Part shown: positions 57,683 to 64,000 of the stretch, one piece after another
Numbering within the stretch: the first letter of the stretch is position 1
Layout of the letters: each line of letters opens with the position of its first letter
Source of the DNA: UBA668 sp041394605
Lineage (GTDB): Bacteria; Actinomycetota; Acidimicrobiia; Acidimicrobiales; Ilumatobacteraceae
Assembly: GCA_041394605.1 (NCBI GenBank)
Contig: JAWKHX010000004.1
Span: forward strand, 496,001-560,000
DNA: 64,000 nucleotides
Direction of reading: 5' to 3'
Notes under the pieces: model-generated
What the model was told of the DNA's origin: nothing
Seen by the model: only the letters and a program-made list of their open reading frames with translations
The model's database searches: none
Program-made: the position numbers and the translations under genes

Positions 57683-58266
57683 CCGGCGAGCACGTGTCGC
57701 CCCGTTGGGCTCACTGGCGTGAGCAGGTGAACCTGGAGGAGTACCACACCCGCTGGGCGAAGCTGGAAGCTGCGGGCCACGCCACCCACGGCGAGGCGGA
57801 CTTCATCCAGTCGTACAACCCTGCGTCCGTGCTGGATGCCGGGTGCGGGATGGGCCGGGTTGCCATCGAACTGCACCACCGCGGCATCGAGGTGGAAGGT
57901 GCCGACCTGGACGCAGACCTGCTGGCCTACGCCCACGCCGATGCGCCGCACGTGCGCTGGCACCACACCGACCTAGCGACGATGGAACTCGGTCGCACCT
58001 ATGCCCTTGTGGCGATGCCGGGCAATGTGATGCTGTTCTGCGCCGCCGACGTGCGCGCCGACGTGGTGGCCCGCTGTGCTGCCCACCTCCAGCCGGGCGG
58101 CCTGCTGGTGGCCGGCTTCAGCATCGACGGCATCACGCTGGATGAGTACGACGGCTACTGCGCCGCCGCCGGCCTTGTCCTGCACGACCGCTTCGCCACC
58201 TGGGAGAGGGCCCCGTTCGACGGCGGCGGGTACGCGGTGAGCGTGCACCGGCACGCGGCTCCCTGA
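57679..58266 (+). CDS. class I SAM-dependent methyltransferase
   Basis: 195-residue protein from GTG 57679 (GTGA overlap with the HAD gene). The SAM motif I VLDAGCGMGRVAIEL is followed by GADLDADLLAYA (acidic ribose-binding residue) and HHTDLATMEL. LVAMPGNVMLFC and LQPGGLLVAGF are typical later strands. The substrate is unknown. Similar small methyltransferases beside HAD phosphatases are frequent in actinobacteria, but no shared pathway is established. Confidence 0.86.
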   Translation: MTGEHVSPRWAHWREQVNLEEYHTRWAKLEAAGHATHGEADFIQSYNPASVLDAGCGMGRVAIELHHRGIEVEGADLDADLLAYAHADAPHVRWHHTDLATMELGRTYALVAMPGNVMLFCAADVRADVVARCAAHLQPGGLLVAGFSIDGITLDEYDGYCAAAGLVLHDRFATWERAPFDGGGYAVSVHRHAAP

Positions 58267-58314
58267 CGGCTCGGTGACGTCGGTCCCTTGGCGCCCGGCA
58301 CCCCGGACGGCACG

Positions 58315-60945
58315 ATGGACGTCGTGGACGACGACGGCCCGGCGGGGCGATCCAACCCACGGCTGAACCGTGGGCTCTCCGAAGCGGAGGTTGCCGAACG
58401 CCGCGCCGCCGACGGCCCCAACGAGCTGCCGGCGGCCCGAGCCCGCAACCTGCTGCAGCAGGCGTGGGAAGTGCTCCGCCAGCCGATGCTCCTGCTGCTG
58501 CTCGGCGCCGGCGCGGTGAACTTCCTGCTCGCCGAGCCATTGGACGGCACGATCCTGATGTCGTTCGTCGTCGTGGTGATCGGCATCTCGATCTACCAGG
58601 AGCACAAGACGGAGAACGCGCTCGCAGCGCTGCGTGACCTGTCTGCACCGCGGGCGAGGGTCATCCGTGACGGCGAGCAGATGCGCATCGCCGGCCGCGA
58701 CCTGGTGCGTGGCGACTGCCTGCTGATCGCCGAGGGCGACCGGGTGCCCGGCGACGCCGTCCTCGAGCTGGCGGTCAACCTGGTGGTCGACGAGTCGGCG
58801 CTGACCGGCGAGTCGGTGCCGGTCCGCAAGGCAGCCCTCGCGGCGGGTGCTGAGCCGGCGATGCTGCCACCGGGTGGCGACGACAGCCCGTGCGTGTTCT
58901 CCGGGACGTTGGTGGTCAAGGGTCATGGCATCGCCGAGGTGCAGGCGATCGGCGCGGCGACGGAGCTCGGCCGCATCGGAACGGCGCTGCGGACCATCGA
59001 GCCCGAACGCACCCGCCTCCAGCACGAGGTGGACCGCCTGGTCGGCATCGTCGCCGTGATCGGCATGTCGGCCGCCGCCGCCGTCGTGATCGCCTACGGG
59101 CTGGTGCGCGGCGGCTGGCTGGAAGGGTTCCTGGCCGGCATCGCCACGGCGATGGCCATGCTGCCCGAGGAGTTCCCGGTGGTGCTGACCGTCTTCCTCG
59201 CGCTGGGTGCGTGGCGCATGTCGCAGCGCCATGTGCTGACGCGGCGCCCGCCGGTGATCGAGACGCTGGGCTCGGCCACGGTCGTCTGCGTGGACAAGAC
59301 CGGCACGTTGACGATGAACCGCATGTCGGTGGCTGCGCTGGACGCCGGCGGTGACGTGCACCGCCTGGGCGGCGACCCACTGCCCGAGCAGTTCCACACC
59401 GTCGCCGAGTTCGCCATCCTGGCCACCCCGGTGGACCCGTTCGACCCCATGGACCGGGCCTTCGTGGTCCTCGGCGAGGGCTACCTGCAGCGGACCGAGC
59501 ACCTCCATGCCGATTGGACGCTGGTCCGCGAGTACCCACTGTCGCCGGAGCTGCTGGCGCTCTCGCACGTGTGGCGCTCGCCCGACAGCGCGGCCTACGT
59601 CGTGGCGGCGAAGGGCGCTCCGGAAGCGATCGCCGACCTCTGCCACCTGCCGGCGGCGGCCGTCGCGGATGTGCTGGCGCGGGTGGAGGTGATGACCGGG
59701 CTCGGCCTGCGGGTGCTGGGCATCGCCCGCGCCGCCTTCGCCGCCGACGGCCCGCTGCCCACAGAGCAACACGATTTCGATTTCGAGTTCCTCGGCCTCG
59801 CCGGGCTGCACGACCCGGTGCGAGAAGGGGTGACCGAGGCCGTCGCCGAGTGCACCGCGGCCGGGGTGCGGACCGTGATGATCACCGGGGACTACCCGGG
59901 CACGGCGCTGGCCGTGGCGGAGGAGGTCGGGCTGGACACATCGGCCGGTTGCCTCACGGGGGCGGACCTGGCCAGCGCAAGGCCGGAGGAGTTGGCCGAG
60001 CGGGTCGGCGACGTGCGGGTGTTCGCCCGGATGGTGCCAGAGCAGAAGCTGGCCCTGATCCGGGCACTGAAGGCCAACGGCGAGGTCGTCGCCATGACGG
60101 GCGACGGGGTCAACGACGCGCCGGCCCTCCGTGCCGCCGACATCGGGATCGCGATGGGTGCCCGCGGCACGGACGTCGCCCGCGAGGCCGCGGCACTCGT
60201 GATCACCGATGACGACTTCAGTTCGATCGTCGGGGGCATCCGCCGCGGCCGCGGCGTGTTCGACAACCTGCGCAAGGCGATGGCCTACATCATCGCCGTG
60301 CACGTGCCGATCGTCGGCATGTCGATCCTGCCGCTGTTCACCTCCGACTGGCCGCTGGTCCTCCTGCCCGTGCAGATCGCCTTCCTCGAACTGATCATCG
60401 ACCCGGCCTGCTCGGTGGTCTTCGAGGCCGAGCAGGTGGACCCGCAGATCATGAGCCAGCCACCGCGGCCGCCGGACCAGCCGATGTTCGGGCGGCGGGT
60501 CCTCGCGATCGCCGCGCTGCAGGGGCTGTCCGTGCTGGCCGCGGTGGCGGGGGTGTACGTGTGGGCCGTGCAGACCGACCTGGCCGGGCCGACGGTGCGG
60601 TCGGTCACGTTCGCCGCGCTGGTGCTGTCCAACCTGGCGCTCATCCTGGTGAACCGGTCGTGGCGGCTGCCCGTGTTCCACACCTTCGCCCAGCGGCGCA
60701 ACCCGACGCTGAAGTGGATCCTCGGCGTGGCGCTCGGGCTGCTGGCACTGATGCTCAGCGTGCCGGGCCTCCGCACTGCATTCGGCTTCGGTCCCGTCAG
60801 CTGGACGCAGGCGCTGGTGGCGGTCGGCGGTGCGGCCGCCGGGGTGACCTGGTTCGAGGTCTACAAGCTGATGGCGCACGGTCCGGGGCGTGGCCCCGCC
60901 ACCCCGGCCGCTACCGGCTCGTCCAACGGCACGCCGACCTCCTAG
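58315..60945 (+). CDS. P-type cation-transporting ATPase
   Basis: 876 residues from ATG 58315. The actuator-domain TGES is at 164-167, membrane helix 4 carries PEEFPVVLTV, the phosphorylation site is Asp327 in DKTGTLT, and MITGDYPGTA and the hinge GDGVNDAPAL follow. Helices M1-M4 and a C-terminal group of about six helices make the P2-like layout. The PEEFP variant of the ion-binding PEGLP motif belongs to a bacterial subgroup whose ion (Ca2+, Mg2+ or other) is not settled, so specificity is left open. TTG 58288 would add nine residues. The MFS gene starts 11 bases downstream. Confidence 0.92.
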   Translation: MDVVDDDGPAGRSNPRLNRGLSEAEVAERRAADGPNELPAARARNLLQQAWEVLRQPMLLLLLGAGAVNFLLAEPLDGTILMSFVVVVIGISIYQEHKTENALAALRDLSAPRARVIRDGEQMRIAGRDLVRGDCLLIAEGDRVPGDAVLELAVNLVVDESALTGESVPVRKAALAAGAEPAMLPPGGDDSPCVFSGTLVVKGHGIAEVQAIGAATELGRIGTALRTIEPERTRLQHEVDRLVGIVAVIGMSAAAAVVIAYGLVRGGWLEGFLAGIATAMAMLPEEFPVVLTVFLALGAWRMSQRHVLTRRPPVIETLGSATVVCVDKTGTLTMNRMSVAALDAGGDVHRLGGDPLPEQFHTVAEFAILATPVDPFDPMDRAFVVLGEGYLQRTEHLHADWTLVREYPLSPELLALSHVWRSPDSAAYVVAAKGAPEAIADLCHLPAAAVADVLARVEVMTGLGLRVLGIARAAFAADGPLPTEQHDFDFEFLGLAGLHDPVREGVTEAVAECTAAGVRTVMITGDYPGTALAVAEEVGLDTSAGCLTGADLASARPEELAERVGDVRVFARMVPEQKLALIRALKANGEVVAMTGDGVNDAPALRAADIGIAMGARGTDVAREAAALVITDDDFSSIVGGIRRGRGVFDNLRKAMAYIIAVHVPIVGMSILPLFTSDWPLVLLPVQIAFLELIIDPACSVVFEAEQVDPQIMSQPPRPPDQPMFGRRVLAIAALQGLSVLAAVAGVYVWAVQTDLAGPTVRSVTFAALVLSNLALILVNRSWRLPVFHTFAQRRNPTLKWILGVALGLLALMLSVPGLRTAFGFGPVSWTQALVAVGGAAAGVTWFEVYKLMAHGPGRGPATPAATGSSNGTPTS

Positions 60946-60956
60946 CGTGCCCCGCC

Positions 60957-62183
60957 GTGGGGGACATCGGCGCGCCGAGGGGGTCGTTGCGCGGCACCGG
61001 GTTCTGGCTGCTGTGGGGCAATGCCGTCTCGATCGCGCTGGTCATGTCGGCCGACCGCTTCACCTTCGAGTGGCTGGTCGGCGAGACGCTCGACGCCTCC
61101 GACCTGGCCACCGGGCTGGTGTTCTTCGCCCTCGGCACACCGGTGTTCCTGTTCGTGCTGGCAGCCGGGGCGATGGCCGACCGGCACGACCGCAAGCGGA
61201 TGCTGATGTGGACCCAGATCGGCGGCGCAGTCGTGCTCGGCCTGTCCGCGCTCGCCGTGTTCACCGACGTCATCTCCGTGCCGCTGACGATGGTGCTCGC
61301 CGTCTGCTTCGGCACCGTCATGGCCTTCGCCCAACCGGTGCGTGGATCCGTCCTGCCGTCGATCGTGCCCAGGGAGAACCTGATGCACGCCATCGTCGTG
61401 ATGACCATCGGGTCCAACGTCGCCTTCATCGGTGGCCCGCTGCTGGCCGGGTTCGCCATCTCCACGAGCGGCGTCGGCCTGGCGCTGGCCATCCAGGCCG
61501 GCTTCTTCGTCGCCGGTGTCTCCCTGATCACCCGGCTGCACGTGCCGGCGCTGCCCGGCGTGGACCGCACCGTGCGCCTGCGCACCGAGGTCCTCGACGG
61601 CCTGCGCTTCACCTGGGGGCACCGCCGGCTGCGGGCGCTGTTCTTCCTGCTCTCGGTGGGTGGCGGGCTGATGTACGGGTCGGCGCTGGGTTTGCTGCCG
61701 AAGATCACCCGCGACGACTTCGGGCGCCCCGCCGACGAAGCCGGTCTGCTGTTCGCCCTGATGGGTGGCGGCATGGTGGTGACGTCGCTGGTGCTCATCC
61801 GCCACCGCCATCGCATCACCCGGCGCGGCCTGGTGTTCATGGTGGCGATGGTGTTCGGCACGTCGAACCAGGTGGTGCAGGGGTTCGTGCCCTCGTACTG
61901 GTGGCTGGCCGGCCTGATGTTCGTGTGGGGGATGTCCGGCGGGTTCTACGCCAACCTCAACCAGACCCTGATCCAGGAGCTGACCCCGCACGAGAAGATG
62001 GGCCGCGTGATGTCGCTGACCGCTCTGGCCCAGGCAGGGCTGTCGCCGCTGGGCGCGTTCGGCGCGTCGGCGCTGGCGCAGTGGATCGGCGCCCGCCCGG
62101 CGATGGGGTGGCTCGGCGCCGTCAGCCTGGTCTGCGTCCTCGGCACGCTGGCCTTCGGGCGGGAGTTGCGCGTCCAGCCCTGA
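60957..62183 (+). CDS. MFS transporter (MFS_3-like)
   Basis: 408-residue major facilitator from GTG 60957, with about 12 hydrophobic helices. GAMADRHDRKRM is the loop 2-3 signature, VRGSVLPSIVPRENLMHAIVV follows helix 4, and IQELTPHEKMGRVMSLTALAQ is the matching block in the second half. This places it with MFS_3 exporters, as for the other MFS protein at 5.3 kb, although the two are clearly different. Substrate unknown. It begins 11 bases after the P-type ATPase stop and is probably co-transcribed. Confidence 0.88.
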   Translation: MGDIGAPRGSLRGTGFWLLWGNAVSIALVMSADRFTFEWLVGETLDASDLATGLVFFALGTPVFLFVLAAGAMADRHDRKRMLMWTQIGGAVVLGLSALAVFTDVISVPLTMVLAVCFGTVMAFAQPVRGSVLPSIVPRENLMHAIVVMTIGSNVAFIGGPLLAGFAISTSGVGLALAIQAGFFVAGVSLITRLHVPALPGVDRTVRLRTEVLDGLRFTWGHRRLRALFFLLSVGGGLMYGSALGLLPKITRDDFGRPADEAGLLFALMGGGMVVTSLVLIRHRHRITRRGLVFMVAMVFGTSNQVVQGFVPSYWWLAGLMFVWGMSGGFYANLNQTLIQELTPHEKMGRVMSLTALAQAGLSPLGAFGASALAQWIGARPAMGWLGAVSLVCVLGTLAFGRELRVQP

Positions 62184-62203
62184 GCGTGGTGCCCGCCCGT
62201 CGG

Positions 62204-62434
62204 TCAGTCGTTGTCCAGCTTGTCCACTACATGGTGGAGCGCATCGGCGATCTTGCCCTTGATGCCGCCCTCGGCGGCTTCCTCCTCGAGGCGGGCGTCG
62301 ATCAGGCCGAGCTCGGCACGAGCCTGGTCGATGACGCCGATCTTGCCGTCGTGGTCGGCGTCGAAGATCTCCAGTTCGAGCTCCTCGTCCGTGAGTTCCT
62401 CGTCCGCGCCTGTGGTGCTCTCGTCGTTCGACAT
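62204..62434 (-). CDS. small acidic single EF-hand protein
   Basis: 76 residues, strongly acidic. Residues 25-36 read DADHDGKIGVID, a canonical EF-hand calcium loop pattern (D-x-D-x-D-G-x-I-x-x-x-D, with Asp instead of Glu at the last position). Helical flanks (EELTDEELELEIF before, ARAELGLIDARLEEEAAE after) complete a helix-loop-helix. No signal peptide is seen, so it should be cytoplasmic. A single EF-hand often pairs by dimerising. It is convergent with the MFS gene (20 bases). Function unknown beyond probable Ca2+ binding. Confidence 0.75.
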   Translation of the reverse strand: MSNDESTTGADEELTDEELELEIFDADHDGKIGVIDQARAELGLIDARLEEEAAEGGIKGKIADALHHVVDKLDND

Positions 62435-62459
62435 ACCCGCAGTATCGCACCGCGACCGC

Positions 62460-63092
62460 TCAGCGGATGAACGTGAACAGCGGCTCCGCCGGTGGCCCCA
62501 CCGCCGTCGCGGTGCCGCCGACGCGGCTCCAGCCGACCGACCACTCGCCCGGCCCGGGCGACTCGAAGCCGGTCTCCGTGCACCCGGCGTCGGTGAACCA
62601 CTGCCGGATCGTCGGCGTGAGGTCCGGCTCCCGCCGGTGGCGGCTCCAGACGACCGTGGCGCCCGGGGTGGCCAGGGCCGGGACCGCGGCCACCGTCGCA
62701 CGGACGTCCAGGTCGCTGATGTTGCCGAAGATCCCGACCAGGAGGAGGAGGCCCACCGGTGTGCCGTCGAACCAGTCCGACGGACGGGCGGCGTCACCGC
62801 AGACCACCCGCATTCCCGGGGCGGTCGCGGCGAGATGGCCGGCCGCCTGCGCCGCGAGGTCCCCGTCCAGCTCCACGGCCAGCCCGGTGAGGTCGGCGCC
62901 GCGGGGATGGCCGGCGGCCGCGCCCGCCAGGTCTTCCGCCGTGCCGGCGCACAGCGACAGGCAGCGGATCGGGCCTGGTGGTGCGGCTTCCATCACGTCG
63001 CGCACGATGGCGCTGACGCAGGCCCGGCGGGCGAGCAGGGGGTGGGCCGGGTCGCCGTAGGCGGCGTGCCAGCGCTGCCAGTCGAACCCCAT
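62460..63092 (-). CDS. class I SAM-dependent methyltransferase-like protein
   Basis: 210 residues from ATG 63092. MGFDWQRWHAAYGDP opens the protein. The nucleotide-binding region is CLSLCAGTAEDLAGAA, a variant motif I with CAGT in place of GxGxG, followed by LTGLAVELDGDLAAQA and VVCGDAARPSDW. LLLVGIFGNISDLDV and GATVVWSRHRREPDLTPTIRQWF match later motifs of an actinobacterial methyltransferase-like group. Catalysis and substrate are unproven. The palindromic repeats of family C lie just upstream. Confidence 0.78.
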   Translation of the reverse strand: MGFDWQRWHAAYGDPAHPLLARRACVSAIVRDVMEAAPPGPIRCLSLCAGTAEDLAGAAAGHPRGADLTGLAVELDGDLAAQAAGHLAATAPGMRVVCGDAARPSDWFDGTPVGLLLLVGIFGNISDLDVRATVAAVPALATPGATVVWSRHRREPDLTPTIRQWFTDAGCTETGFESPGPGEWSVGWSRVGGTATAVGPPAEPLFTFIR

Positions 63093-63130
63093 CTGGCGGA
63101 CGTTAGCGCCGCCGCCGCCACCCCCACCCC

Positions 63131-63168
63131 TGACCTGTTCCCGCGCCCATGGGCGCGATCTCAGGTCA
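63131..63168. repeat. palindromic repeat family C, copy 1
   Basis: 38-base element with outer arms TGACCTG/CAGGTCA and an inner self-complementary GCGCCCATGGGCGC, between an acyl-CoA dehydrogenase gene and a methyltransferase gene on the same strand. Confidence 0.75.
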
Positions 63169-63172
63169 ACGT

Positions 63173-63210
63173 TGACGTGGAAGCGCGCCCACGGGCGCGG
63201 TTTCACGTCA
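63173..63210. repeat. palindromic repeat family C, copy 2
   Basis: Same size and layout as copy 1, 4 bases away. Outer arms are TGACGTG/CACGTCA and inner CGCGCCC/GGGCGCG. The arm base change is matched on both sides (C/G to G/C), a compensatory change that argues for selection on the folded structure. Confidence 0.75.
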
Positions 63211-63242
63211 GCGAGGGACCGAGTCAGGAGGGGCTGGGCTTG

Positions 63243-63280
63243 GCGCGGGACCGGTTGCCCGCGGGCGCGGTTTCAGGTCA
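63243..63280. repeat. palindromic repeat family C, degenerate copy 3
   Basis: Only the inner GCCCGCGGGC palindrome and right part (GCGGTTTCAGGTCA) match copies 1 and 2; the left arm is lost. It overlaps the stop codon of the acyl-CoA dehydrogenase gene (63278-63280). Confidence 0.5.
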
Positions 63281-64000
63281 GGCGGACTCGCCGAGGCGGC
63301 GGGCGATGACCTTCAGGCACAGGGTCTCGTCGGCGCCTTCGAAGATGCTCAGCACGCGGGCATCGACGAACAGGCGGGACACGGCGAACTCCTCCGCGTA
63401 GCCCATGCCGCCGTGGATCTGCATGGCCTCGCGGGTGACCCACTCGGCGGCCTTGCAGACGTAGGCCTTCACCATCGCGGCCTCGGCCGTGCCCTTGCCG
63501 TCGGCCATCAGCCGGGCCACCTCGTAGGCGAACTGGCGGCCGGCCTGGATCAGCATGGCCATCCGGCCCAGCTTCACCTGGGTGAGCTCGTACTCCATGA
63601 TCGGCGCGCCGAACACCTTGCGGTTCTCGGCGTAGTCCAGCGCGGCCTCGTAGGCGGCCTGCATCACGCCCACGGCGCGGGCGGCGGTCTGCAGGCGGCC
63701 GTTCTCGAAGCCGGCCATCTGCAGGAAGAAGCCCTTGCCCATGCCGTCCTCGCCGCCGACCAGATTGGCCGCCGGCACCCACCAGTCCTCCAGGGCGATC
63801 TCGTAGCTGTGCATGCCGCGGTAGCCGATGGTGTCGATGGCCCGGCCCTCCATCTTCCCGAGCTTGCCGGCGGCGCCGTCGGTCTGGGTGAACTGGAAGC
63901 CGTGGCCCTCGCCGCGGGGCTTGGGCACGATGAACAGGCTGAGCCCGCGGTGGGTCTTCGACTTGTCCGGGTCGGTACGGGCCAGCAGGGCCAGGGCGTC
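63278..64000 (-). CDS. acyl-CoA dehydrogenase, C-terminal part
   Basis: The frame stays open to the window's end, so the N-terminal half lies outside. About 240 residues are visible: the middle beta domain (SLFIVPKPRGEG, GYRGMHSYEIALEDWWVPAANLVG) and the C-terminal helical domain with ENRKVFGAPIMEYELTQVKLG, MQIHGGMGYAEEFAVSRLFVDARVLSIFEGADETLCL. Those blocks contact FAD and acyl-CoA. FEGADE contains the Glu/Gly segment near the catalytic base in this family. It oxidises an acyl-CoA to the 2-enoyl-CoA, passing electrons to ETF. Chain-length preference cannot be judged. Confidence 0.93.
   Translation of the reverse strand, partial: DALALLARTDPDKSKTHRGLSLFIVPKPRGEGHGFQFTQTDGAAGKLGKMEGRAIDTIGYRGMHSYEIALEDWWVPAANLVGGEDGMGKGFFLQMAGFENGRLQTAARAVGVMQAAYEAALDYAENRKVFGAPIMEYELTQVKLGRMAMLIQAGRQFAYEVARLMADGKGTAEAAMVKAYVCKAAEWVTREAMQIHGGMGYAEEFAVSRLFVDARVLSIFEGADETLCLKVIARRLGESA

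Noticed and set aside
57973..60879. A ~970-codon minus-strand frame opposite the P-type ATPase
   Set aside because: Composition is His/Arg/Gln-rich without motifs, whereas the plus strand has every P-type ATPase signature.

Overview
The window is about 64 kb of very GC-rich chromosomal DNA. Gene density is high, GTG and TTG starts are common, and 4-bp ATGA/GTGA overlaps between genes are frequent. Three luciferase-like (F420/FMN) oxidoreductases, ferredoxin-dependent 2-oxoacid oxidoreductase genes, Thr-rich lipoproteins of the CGDDE...TTAAPETT type and giant exported proteins all point to an actinobacterium. Class Acidimicrobiia (Ilumatobacter-like) is my best guess; this is inference from gene content and not a phylogeny. 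No rRNA, tRNA, CRISPR array, integrase or insertion sequence was seen.

Region by region. 1-19.8 kb is mostly housekeeping and accessory metabolism: the end of a GGDEF/EAL protein, a luciferase-like oxidoreductase, an SDR, a PPK2 kinase, an amidase, an MFS transporter, a secreted subtilase, MscL, an SGNH lipoprotein, a DUF2752 protein, an ABC-F ATPase, a coupled oxidoreductase/enoyl-CoA hydratase pair, a lipoprotein with an internally duplicated membrane protein, and class I fumarase. Four genes here (amidase, subtilase, DUF2752, fumarase) are broken by single missing bases while the protein remains conserved in the alternate frames, which looks like base-calling error. 19.9-21.1 kb holds a DUF559/Vsr-like nuclease gene bracketed by a palindromic repeat, one copy of which encodes the protein's C-terminus. 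21-29 kb is an operon of two giant exported subtilase-fold proteins that have lost the catalytic residues. 29-40 kb carries HrpB helicase, small secreted or hypothetical proteins, KorAB, an alkylsulfatase and a DUF2786 protein.

The most coherent system is 40.1-53.1 kb. Eleven genes are arranged around a divergent promoter carrying a perfect inverted repeat next to a MocR-type regulator. On one side are a class III aminotransferase and an M20 carbamoyl-amino-acid hydrolase; on the other are beta-ureidopropionase, dihydropyrimidinase, a CoA-acylating (methyl)malonate-semialdehyde dehydrogenase, a luciferase-like oxidoreductase, and a four-gene ABC importer with a THI5/NMT1-type binding lipoprotein. 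Together they can take a dihydropyrimidine to acetyl-CoA. The usual dihydropyrimidine dehydrogenase is absent, and the luciferase-like enzyme sits where a ring reductase would be expected.

53-64 kb holds a ROK kinase, a dienelactone hydrolase, two HpcH/HpaI lyases, a HAD hydrolase coupled to a methyltransferase, a P-type ATPase, an MFS transporter, a small EF-hand protein, a second methyltransferase and the end of an acyl-CoA dehydrogenase. Two further families of palindromic repeats lie in its intergenic spaces. No gene-free stretch exceeds 300 bases.
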